Part shown: one piece after another, positions 57,036-64,000 of the stretch
How the letters are laid out: the number at the start of each line of letters is the position of its first letter
Numbering within the stretch: position 1 is the stretch's first letter
From: Microbispora sp. NBC_01189
GTDB taxonomy: Bacteria; Actinomycetota; Actinomycetes; Streptosporangiales; Streptosporangiaceae
Assembly (NCBI RefSeq): GCF_036010665.1
Contig: NZ_CP108581.1
Location: 2,235,501 to 2,299,500 of the forward strand
Direction of reading: 5' to 3'
Length of the DNA: 64,000 nucleotides
Made by a program: the position numbers and the translations under genes
Notes under the pieces: model-generated
What the model saw: the letters and a program-made list of their open reading frames with translations, nothing else
What the model was told of the DNA's origin: nothing
Database searches by the model: none

Positions 57036-60000
57036 TCAGAGGGAGGTGACGGGGTCGAGATCGGCCTCGGCGAGGAGGAGGGGGACCCGGGCCGGGTCGC
57101 GCAGCAGCGCGGCGACGGCGAGGCGGTCGCCCCACTGGCCGGACGCCCAGGCCAGGCCTCGCGCCAGCCCCTCGACACCGGTGGCGTGGACCACGCCCTC
57201 GGAGAACCGCCACGGCACCGGGGTGCCGTCCACGAGAAGCTCATCGTGCTCGACGTACGTCGCGGGGGCGCCGGGCAGCAGTGAGCGCACCTCGGGCGGC
57301 ACCGGCTTCTCCGCGCCGTGCGAGGTGACCACGCCTGTGACCGTCTCTCCGGCCAGCGGCAGGTCGAGCACGTCCGACAACGCCTCGGCGAGGTCGAACG
57401 GCGCCAGCACCAGCGGGCGGTCCTCCACCAGGGGCAGCAGGTCGGGCGCCTCCACCACGACCGGGCCGTCCTCGACGTCCGCGACCGCGACCATGCCCTT
57501 CCGCACGGCCCGTACGGCCTCCGGCGGGCCGACGCGGTCCGGGTCGACGGCGGCGAGCGCGATCCACAGCGACCGAAGTTGGGCGCGGTCCACCTCCAGG
57601 GACGCGTCGGCCAGCAGGTCGAGCAGCTCCTCGGGGCCGCCGCGCGCGTCCAGCAGCCCGGCCAGGGTCGACCGGACGCCCATCATCGTGAGCGCGTCCT
57701 CGTCGATCCCCGCCGGCGCCTCGGCGTACAGGCCGAACAGCAGCGGGTCGCCCGTCGGGAGCCGCAGCTCGACCGGCCTGCGCCCGCCGAGCACCGGGTG
57801 CCGCGACAGCCACCAGGCGGTGTACGACGGCACCTCGACGGTCTCCCCCGCCGCGAGCACCCGCATCGGCCGCAGCGCGGCGCGCAGCGGCGGCCGCGAC
57901 AGCAGCGCGAGCGCGTTCGGCCAGTCGGCGACGTACTCCAGGTCGCGTACGGCGGTGAACTCCCGGACCACCGGGGGGACGTCAAGGTCCGGCAGCAGGT
58001 CGAGCACCGCCTCCAGCCACTCGTCCTCGAGATCGAGATCGTGGTCGCACTCGGCGGGGTCGAGCAGCACGTCGGAGTCGTTGACCACGGCGAAGCCGTC
58101 GAGCACCCCGGTCGCCGCGAGCACGTGCGGCCCGTACTTCTCGACCAGGTCGGGCGCGGCGACGCCGAACGGCACCTCCGGGTCGATCAGGCCGGCCAGC
58201 GATCCCTGGGCCAGCAGCAGCTCACCCGCGGCGTACCGCTCGCCGTCCGCGCCGCGCAGGGCCAGCTCGGCCAGCCAGGGCGCCTCTCCCGCCGTCAGGC
58301 CCGCCGCGTCCACCAGGGCCAGCACGGCCTGGGACACCGGCTCGGGGTCGGCGCTGTTCAGCGACTCGGCCACCGCCGCATGGGTGAGCGGGTCCTCCAG
58401 CACCGTACGCGGAGTCGCCTCGGCCGCGCCCAGCCGCAGCAGCAGCGGATGGACGGCGTCGGGGTGGACGATCCGCAGCCCGAGTGGGGCCAGCAGGGCG
58501 GGGTCCAGTGAGCCCGGGCCGGACGGCCCGCCGCCCGCAACGCGGGGCAAGACACCGGACGAGAGGGTGGACGAGGCGCCGGACGAGGCGGTGCCGCCGT
58601 CCGGCGACAGCACCAGTGTGCCGCGCGGGCCGCGCACCAGGCGGCCGTCGGCGAGCGGCACGGGGATCGCCCCGATCGCCTCCGGGTCGTCGGCGGGCAG
58701 CGCCTCGTACAGCGACCGCCACCACGCCGGGTCCTTGTCCTCGACGGCCTCGCCGGACAGCATGTCCACGACGTCGGCCGGCTCGACCCGGCGTACGCCG
58801 AGCGTGGTCAGGGCCGGATGCCGGGAGGCCCATCCGGCGGGCAACAGCCCGGGGACGATGCCGGCGATCTTCGCCAGGAACTCGGCCGGGCCCTCGACCG
58901 CCCGCGCCTCGTTGCCCGGGATGACGCCGCCCGGGATGACGCCGCCCGGAATGACGCCGTCGGCGTCGCCGGAGATCGACGGCAGCAGCGGCGTGTCCGG
59001 CAGCGCCGTGATGATCTCCCGCCTGATCGCCGCGTCGAGCGCGCCGCTGGCCATGAGGCCGGGGACGAGATCAAGCAGTGCGGGGGTGGCCGGAAGCTCC
59101 CCCAGCAGCCGCACGTACGCCTCGGCGGCCCTGGCGACCAGGAAATCGGTGAGCGGCCCCGGCGCGACGTGCCGCCGGTCGGTGGTCATCGGGAACGACG
59201 CGATCAGCAGCGCGGGCAGGTCGAGCGGCTCGTCGCTCGGCGTCGGCGCGTGGACCACCCGGGGGACGCCGTCGCGACCACCGTCGCGACCACCGTCGTG
59301 GCCACCGGCGGGGCGGCCGGCGGGGACGGCCCAGCGGACCTCCCAGTAGGGCCGGGCCCGCTCCTCGGTCGGCCGGTCGGCGAACAGTTCGGTCACCTGC
59401 GCGGGGGTGAACGTGCCCGACTCGGCGACCACGTGCCAGCCCTCGGCCGAGATCGTGCGGCTCCGCCCGTCGACCTCGATCTCGACGGTCTCCAGCGCCG
59501 GCATCGACAGCGGCAGCGCCGGTCCGGCCTCCTCCAGCATCCGCCGTACGGCCTCCTCGGCGGCCTGGTCGCGCAGCGGCAGCCGGACGAGCGTGTCGTA
59601 GCCCTCGGGGACGCCCGGGGCGTCGTCGCCGAACGGCAGCCGCAGCAGCGGGACGTGGCCCTCGCGGCCCTTCAGCTCCCCGACGAGCGCCGGCGTGGCG
59701 GCGACCAGCGCGGCGGTCTCCGCCCGCGACCAGCGCACTCCCCGGAGCTCGCCGGACGGCAGCCGGGAGGCGACCGACGGCTCGTCGGTCACCGACACCA
59801 CGGCGGCGAAGCCGACGCCGAACCGTCCGGCCGCTCCCGTCTCGTCCTTCTTGCCGGAGACCCGCAGCGTGCTCAGGCCCTCGACGCCGTCCTCGTCGAG
59901 CGGAGCGCCGGTGTTGGCGGCGAGCAGCACGCCGTCGGCGAGCGTCAGCCGCAGACGGCCCGGCACGCCCGCCCGCAGCGCCGCGTCGGCGGCGTTCTGG

Positions 60001-60137
60001 GCGAGCTCCACGACCAGCCGGTCGCGGTAGCCGCCGAGGGCGAAGTCCTCCTCGGCGTTGGCGTCCTCGCGGAAGCGGGCGGGCGAGGCCGCCCAGGCCG
60101 CGAGAACCGTGTCACGTAGGCGCGCGGTATCGAACAT
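57036..60137 (-). CDS. Sacsin N-terminal-like (GHKL/Hsp90-type) ATPase
   Basis: A 1033-residue protein. The first 200 residues are a GHKL ATP-binding domain: N box ELAQNAADAA near 45, DEDGVEGLSTLRVSGKKD near 82 and GRFGVGFAAVV near 105. The remaining 800 residues show no recognised domain, are Asp/Leu/Pro-rich and are probably repetitive beta-rich or helical. A run of three GVIPG units stands near residue 397. The stop lies 4 bp from the convergent monooxygenase stop. Proteins of this type are conserved in actinomycetes next to DUF3027 genes; the function is unknown. Confidence 0.85.
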   Translation of the reverse strand: MFDTARLRDTVLAAWAASPARFREDANAEEDFALGGYRDRLVVELAQNAADAALRAGVPGRLRLTLADGVLLAANTGAPLDEDGVEGLSTLRVSGKKDETGAAGRFGVGFAAVVSVTDEPSVASRLPSGELRGVRWSRAETAALVAATPALVGELKGREGHVPLLRLPFGDDAPGVPEGYDTLVRLPLRDQAAEEAVRRMLEEAGPALPLSMPALETVEIEVDGRSRTISAEGWHVVAESGTFTPAQVTELFADRPTEERARPYWEVRWAVPAGRPAGGHDGGRDGGRDGVPRVVHAPTPSDEPLDLPALLIASFPMTTDRRHVAPGPLTDFLVARAAEAYVRLLGELPATPALLDLVPGLMASGALDAAIRREIITALPDTPLLPSISGDADGVIPGGVIPGGVIPGNEARAVEGPAEFLAKIAGIVPGLLPAGWASRHPALTTLGVRRVEPADVVDMLSGEAVEDKDPAWWRSLYEALPADDPEAIGAIPVPLADGRLVRGPRGTLVLSPDGGTASSGASSTLSSGVLPRVAGGGPSGPGSLDPALLAPLGLRIVHPDAVHPLLLRLGAAEATPRTVLEDPLTHAAVAESLNSADPEPVSQAVLALVDAAGLTAGEAPWLAELALRGADGERYAAGELLLAQGSLAGLIDPEVPFGVAAPDLVEKYGPHVLAATGVLDGFAVVNDSDVLLDPAECDHDLDLEDEWLEAVLDLLPDLDVPPVVREFTAVRDLEYVADWPNALALLSRPPLRAALRPMRVLAAGETVEVPSYTAWWLSRHPVLGGRRPVELRLPTGDPLLFGLYAEAPAGIDEDALTMMGVRSTLAGLLDARGGPEELLDLLADASLEVDRAQLRSLWIALAAVDPDRVGPPEAVRAVRKGMVAVADVEDGPVVVEAPDLLPLVEDRPLVLAPFDLAEALSDVLDLPLAGETVTGVVTSHGAEKPVPPEVRSLLPGAPATYVEHDELLVDGTPVPWRFSEGVVHATGVEGLARGLAWASGQWGDRLAVAALLRDPARVPLLLAEADLDPVTSL

Positions 60138-60139
60138 GA

Positions 60140-60952
60140 TCAGGCGTTGCCCAAGGGTGCGGAGCTCGCCTCGTCGGCGGAGCCGGACTCGATCGGGTCA
60201 TATCCCAGGTCGTGGTCGTCCAGGATCGGCGGCGCCGCGTCCGTGACCATCGAGGGCACGGTGGTCGCCTCGGAGTGGGCGCCGCAGCCGTGGTCGGCCG
60301 ACACCACCCGGCCGTCGTCCGGCGCGTACTCGTTGGCGCAGACGCCGAAGCCCAGGCCCAGCGTCCCGGCGAGCGGCCAGTAGAAGCCGCAGGTCGAGCA
60401 TTGCGCGGGTGCGGCGTGCGCGATCGGGGCGTGCGGGCCCGGCTCGCCGGACCGCCAGCGGTGCGCGGCGAGGTCACGGCCGAGGGCCGACAGGACGCGG
60501 GCCCGGCCCAGGCCGAGCTCGAAGACGGCCTGCGCGTCGATCTCCTCGTCCGGGGAGGCGAACCCCGGCACGAGCCGGTCGTCGTCGGCCTCGGCCGGCA
60601 GCAGATCGCCCACGCCGAGGTCGCCGGGGAGCAGCCGCTCGTTCCACGGCACCCAGCGGGGGGCGAGCAGCGCGCGGGCTCCGGGCAGGAGCACGGTCTC
60701 GCTCACGGTCACCACGCGGGCGCGGGAGGCGCGGGTGACGGTGACCGCCCAGCGCCAGCCCAGGTAGGCGTGGTCAAGGCACTCGAAGTAGTGGGTGACG
60801 ACCCGGTCGCCTTCGTTGTCGAAGCCCAGGTGCTCTCCCACCTCCCCCGGGCGCGCGATCTCCTCCGCCGCGCCGCGGGCGAGGCCGACCGCCGCCGCAC
60901 AGGCCTGGTCGACTGGAGTGCTACGGATTCGGGTACGACTCACACTCTCCAT
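60140..60952 (-). CDS. DUF3027 protein
   Basis: A 270-residue cytosolic protein. The N-terminal half has VTHYFECLDHAYLGWRWAVT and WVPWNERLLPGDLGVGDLLP (in part WNERLLPGDLG), hallmarks of DUF3027. A zinc-finger-like region follows with CSTCGFYWPLAG, GVCANEYAPDDG and a later CGAHSE. ATG 60952 and GTG 60943 are both possible. It ends 2 bp before the sacsin-like ATPase gene, so the two are one operon. The role is unknown. Confidence 0.85.
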   Translation of the reverse strand: MESVSRTRIRSTPVDQACAAAVGLARGAAEEIARPGEVGEHLGFDNEGDRVVTHYFECLDHAYLGWRWAVTVTRASRARVVTVSETVLLPGARALLAPRWVPWNERLLPGDLGVGDLLPAEADDDRLVPGFASPDEEIDAQAVFELGLGRARVLSALGRDLAAHRWRSGEPGPHAPIAHAAPAQCSTCGFYWPLAGTLGLGFGVCANEYAPDDGRVVSADHGCGAHSEATTVPSMVTDAAPPILDDHDLGYDPIESGSADEASSAPLGNA

Positions 60953-61019
60953 TTTCACCCACGCCGGGAGCGGACCGCACCGGCTTGATGGGCAAATCAT
61001 GAGAGGACCCTCGGGGCCT

Positions 61020-62309
61020 ATGGTGAACATTTGGGCGAACGTTCTGCATGTTGTGGGCGCGCCCGCCCGGGCGACCCGCCGGCTCACGCACGCCCAGGGG
61101 GCGGACCGCACCGGGCTCGGCCGCCTGATCGAGCTGACCGCCGCCCACTCGGCCGGGGACGCGCTCGTCACGGTGGCCCTCGCCGGGGCGCTGCTGTTCC
61201 GGCTCCCGGTCGGCCAGGCCCGCGGGCAGGTCGCGGCGTACCTGCTGGTCACGATGCTGCCGTTCGCGGTCGTGGCGCCCTTCGTCGGGCCGGTGCTCGA
61301 CCGGCTGCGCTCGGGCCGCCGCTACATCATGGCGGGCACCCTGCTCGCGCGTGGCCTGCTGTGCTGGGGCATGGCCGGCGCCGTCCACGCCTCCGACGCC
61401 GTCACGCTGTTCCCGTCCGCCCTCGCCGTTCTGGTGTTGTCGAAGGCCTACAACGTCTCCCGGGCGGCGATCATGCCGAGTCTGCTGCCCGCCGACATCC
61501 CCCTGGTGACCGCGAACGCGCGGGTGGCGTTGTTCGCGCTGGTCTCCGCCGGGGCCGGGGCGGGCCTGGCCGGCGGCCTGTCCGCCGCGGCCGGGCCCGA
61601 CTGGGTGCTGCGCGCCGCCGTGCCGGTGTTCCTGCTGTGCGGAGTGTTCGCCGTACGGCTGCCGCGCCATGTGGACGCGCCCGACCCGGAGGAGGACGAG
61701 CCGCGCCCGCGCTGGCGCACGCGGTCCGTGGTGGGCTCGGTGGTGGGCGAGGCCATGGGCGCCAACGCCGCGATCCGGGTCCAGTCGGGCTTCCTGGTGT
61801 TCTTCCTGCTGTTCCTCGTCCAGGACGGCCACCTGCGCGGCCTCGACCCCACGGTGGCGCTGGCGCTGCTGGCGGCCGCGGCGGGCGCGGGCGGCCTGGC
61901 GGGGGCCGCCGCCGGCTCCTGGACCCGGTCCCGCTCGCCGCAGCTGACCGTGCTGGCCACCCTCGCGCTCGCGACGGTCGCCACCGTCGCGGCGGCGTTC
62001 GTCTTCACCATCTGGACCGCCGCCGCCGTCGCCCTCGTGGGCGCGTTCGCCCAGGGCCTCGGCAAGCTCGCCTTCGACGCGATCGTGCAACGCGAGATCG
62101 GCGAGGAGGTGCGCTCGTCGGCCTTCGGGGTCGCCGAGACGCTGCTGCAGATCGCCTGGGTGTCCGGCGGCCTGCTCGGCCTGGTGCTCTCCCTGTTCGT
62201 GGCCGGCCCGGCCGGGCTCGGCGTGATGTCAGCGGCCCTCGCGCTGTCCTTCGGCCGCCTCCTCACGCTGCGCCGCCGAAGGCTCGCCACCCGGCCCGCC
62301 ACCGCCTGA
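61020..62309 (+). CDS. MFS transporter
   Basis: A 429-residue protein with about 12 hydrophobic segments and MFS-like loops (FVGPVLDRLRSGRRYIMAG near residue 80). It is divergent from DUF3027, a gene order I recall as common in actinomycetes. ATG 61020 (GGGG upstream) is used; ATG 60999 would add seven residues. The substrate is unknown. Confidence 0.85.
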   Translation: MVNIWANVLHVVGAPARATRRLTHAQGADRTGLGRLIELTAAHSAGDALVTVALAGALLFRLPVGQARGQVAAYLLVTMLPFAVVAPFVGPVLDRLRSGRRYIMAGTLLARGLLCWGMAGAVHASDAVTLFPSALAVLVLSKAYNVSRAAIMPSLLPADIPLVTANARVALFALVSAGAGAGLAGGLSAAAGPDWVLRAAVPVFLLCGVFAVRLPRHVDAPDPEEDEPRPRWRTRSVVGSVVGEAMGANAAIRVQSGFLVFFLLFLVQDGHLRGLDPTVALALLAAAAGAGGLAGAAAGSWTRSRSPQLTVLATLALATVATVAAAFVFTIWTAAAVALVGAFAQGLGKLAFDAIVQREIGEEVRSSAFGVAETLLQIAWVSGGLLGLVLSLFVAGPAGLGVMSAALALSFGRLLTLRRRRLATRPATA

Positions 62310-62359
62310 GCCCCGTCGGCCCGCCCGACCTCGCCGCGCCCGTACGCCGGGGTGCCGCC

Positions 62360-62758
62360 CTACGCGTCGAGGTCGTCGGCGACCGCGCGCAGCACGGCCG
62401 CGATTTTCTTGGCGTGCGGCACGTCGGGGTGCTTGCCCCGCTGGTAGTAGTTCGAGATGTCGTCGAGCAGCTTGATCAGGTCCTCGATGATGACGACCAT
62501 CTCGTCCGGGTTCTTCCGCTTCGTCTTGGGCTTCACGGTCTTCGCCAGCGTCGGAGGCTGCTCGATCACGCGCACGGAGAGCGCCTGCTGCCCGCGGCGG
62601 CTCTCCGCGACCCCGAACTCGACCTTCTGCCCGGGCTTGAGGGCCTCGGCGCCCCTGGGCAGCGCGGAGGAATGGACGAAGACCTCACCGCCGTCGTCGC
62701 GGGTGAGGAAGCCGAAACCCTTGTCGGCGTCGTACCACTTGACCTTGCCACTCGGCAC
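62360..62758 (-). CDS. Cold-shock domain protein with C-terminal helical extension
   Basis: A 132-residue protein. Residues 1-68 form a cold-shock domain with RNP1 KGFGFL and RNP2 VFVHSS. The remaining 60 residues are charged and helical (NPDEMVVIIEDLIKLLDDIS, then KKIAAVLRAVADDL), unlike the 67-residue CspA type. GTG 62758 has GAGG upstream. It binds single-stranded RNA or DNA; the extension may mediate protein contact. The gene is divergent from the helicase-associated gene. Confidence 0.9.
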   Translation of the reverse strand: MPSGKVKWYDADKGFGFLTRDDGGEVFVHSSALPRGAEALKPGQKVEFGVAESRRGQQALSVRVIEQPPTLAKTVKPKTKRKNPDEMVVIIEDLIKLLDDISNYYQRGKHPDVPHAKKIAAVLRAVADDLDA

Positions 62759-62943
62759 AGGGGTGACCTCGTTCAGACTGTCGTGAAGGTGATGGATGTA
62801 GGTTATGCCCACAGACCGGCCCCGTGGACCCACTAAGGGGCCACTGAAGCGTCGCGTCTCCGGATTCCCGTGGATCTTCCGTCACCCCCTGTCACACGGG
62901 CGGTCGCGTGCTCCCCGAGAGGTGTCCCCCTACGATGGAGACG

Positions 62944-64000
62944 ATGACGGGCACGGACTTCAGCGAGTGGCTGCGCGGCCGTTCCGACGAGCACCTGCGA
63001 GCGCTCGTGACGGCACGGCCCGAACTCGTCACGCCCGTCCCCGCCCATCTCGACGGCCTCGCCGCCCGGGCCTGCAGCCCCTCCGCCCTCGGCCGGGCGC
63101 TGGACCGGCTCGACCGCTTCCAGCTCGCCGTGCTGGAGACCCTCGCGCTGCGTGACGGCCCTTCCTCCCGCGCGGCCCTGCTCTCCATGATCGTACGCGC
63201 GGCGCCCGGCACGTCCACCGAGCAGGAGGTCGGGGCCGCGCTGGACGCGGCGCTCGACGCGCTGGTCACCCGCGGCCTGGTCTACGGGCCGCCGGACGCG
63301 CTGCGGCCCGCGCCCGGCGTGCCCGCGGCCCTCGAACCGCCGGCCGCGCTCGGCCCGCCGGCCGCCGAGGTCTTCCGCCACCATGCGCCCGAACGGCTCG
63401 ACGTCCTCCTGCGCGACATCGACCCCGCGTACGAGGCTGGCGGGCAGGCGGACGCGGGAAGGCCGGCCAGGCAGCGGCTCGCGGCGCTGCTGTCCGGCCC
63501 CGCGACCGTCGCGCGCCTGCTGGAGGAGGTGTCTCCGCAGGCGAGGGCCGCGCTGGACGCGCTCGTCTGGGGTCCGCCGAGCGGGCGGCTGCCGAGCGCC
63601 CGCCGGGAGGTGGACACCGCGACCGCGCAGTCGCCCATCGAGCAGCTGCTGGCCCGCGGGCTCCTGGGGGCGACCGGGGAGGAGACCGTCGCGCTGCCCC
63701 GGGAGGTCGCCCTGGTCCTGCGCGGGGGCCGGGTGCACCGCGACCTGTCACCCGGGCCGCCCGCCCTGGACGGGCCCGTACGCGACCAGGAGCTGGCCGA
63801 CCGGACGGCCGCCGGGCAGGCGTTCATGTTCGTCCGCATGGTGGAGGAGCTGTGCGAGCTGTGGAGCGTCGACCCGCCCGGGGTGCTGCGCGCCGGCGGC
63901 CTGTCCGTACGGGACCTGCGGCGCGCGGCCCAGCTTCTCGACCTGCCGGAATGGGCGGCCGGGCTGGTCGCCGAGGTGGCGCACGCGGCCGGGCTGGTCG
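62944..64000 (+). CDS. Helicase-associated domain protein (partial, 5' part)
   Basis: An open frame from ATG 62944 runs off the right edge (352 codons seen). The N-terminus reads FSEWLRGRSDEHLRALVTAR and then LDRLDRFQLAVLETLAL, and further winged-helix-like segments follow (SPIEQLLARGLLGAT). This matches the N-terminal part of actinomycete 'helicase-associated domain' proteins that stand beside an XPB-type helicase. The helicase, if present, would be beyond the window. Confidence 0.78.
   Translation, partial: MTGTDFSEWLRGRSDEHLRALVTARPELVTPVPAHLDGLAARACSPSALGRALDRLDRFQLAVLETLALRDGPSSRAALLSMIVRAAPGTSTEQEVGAALDAALDALVTRGLVYGPPDALRPAPGVPAALEPPAALGPPAAEVFRHHAPERLDVLLRDIDPAYEAGGQADAGRPARQRLAALLSGPATVARLLEEVSPQARAALDALVWGPPSGRLPSARREVDTATAQSPIEQLLARGLLGATGEETVALPREVALVLRGGRVHRDLSPGPPALDGPVRDQELADRTAAGQAFMFVRMVEELCELWSVDPPGVLRAGGLSVRDLRRAAQLLDLPEWAAGLVAEVAHAAGLV

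Overview
The window is very GC-rich actinomycete DNA. Coding frames have strong G/C third positions, many starts are GTG, and 4-bp GTGA/ATGA overlaps between genes are common. A complete 'conservon' signalling operon, secreted CE3/CBM2 and L,D-transpeptidase proteins, a sacsin-like/DUF3027 pair and frequent CGTACG hexamers suggest a filamentous actinomycete, most likely Streptosporangiales. The family-level placement is inference. No rRNA, tRNA or CRISPR array was recognised.

Layout. 1-2.4 kb: sugar ABC importer (binding protein and two permeases, the last cut by the window edge) behind a duplicated LacI-type operator. 2.6-6.3 kb: conservon (NIT-type sensor kinase, roadblock protein, DUF742 protein, small GTPase). 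6.5-10.4 kb: compact diterpenoid operon (P450, class I synthase, class II cyclase). 10.6-16.96 kb: a 30-residue membrane peptide, a CE3-CBM2 esterase, an SDR, an EF-hand protein, and an IclR regulator with homogentisate dioxygenase and fumarylacetoacetase. 17-20.6 kb: L,D-transpeptidase, a two-component system and a secreted two-cysteine protein. 20.7-25.7 kb: NfeD/SPFH pair and two overlapping dynamin/YfjP GTPases.

25.8-34.6 kb: a MacAB-like efflux locus with its own two-component system, a cysteine-module lipoprotein, a DUF5666 membrane protein, FtsX-type permease, ATPase and two adaptors, one with a very long low-complexity insert. 34.7-36.3 kb: XRE-ImmA/IrrE antitoxin with a broken PIN toxin. 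36.4-39.3 kb: orphan response regulator, L-2-hydroxyglutarate oxidase, a gene behind a LexA box and a CBS-domain protein. 39.4-43.4 kb: secreted beta-propeller protein, a TnpB-only IS200/IS605-type element that appears to truncate an SDR gene, and a flavin monooxygenase divergent from a PadR regulator. 44-46.5 kb: a membrane protein fusing an XRE DNA-binding head to an extracellular binding-protein/VWA region.

47-57 kb: aldo/keto reductase, ThpR-type RNA phosphodiesterase, MFS/MarR pair, VOC/AraC pair, TetR with a four-transmembrane protein, NCS2 purine permease, DUF2530 protein, and a GntR-TetR double regulator divergent from a flavin monooxygenase. 57-64 kb: a housekeeping-looking block of sacsin-like ATPase, DUF3027, MFS, cold-shock protein and the start of a helicase-associated protein.

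The clearest functional units are the conservon beside the diterpenoid operon, the efflux/two-component locus, and several one-gene regulators whose palindromic operators can be read directly in the sequence. The items most worth following up are the XRE-membrane-VWA fusion, the conservon-linked diterpenoid genes lacking a local GGPP synthase, and the cysteine-module proteins tied to two-component systems.
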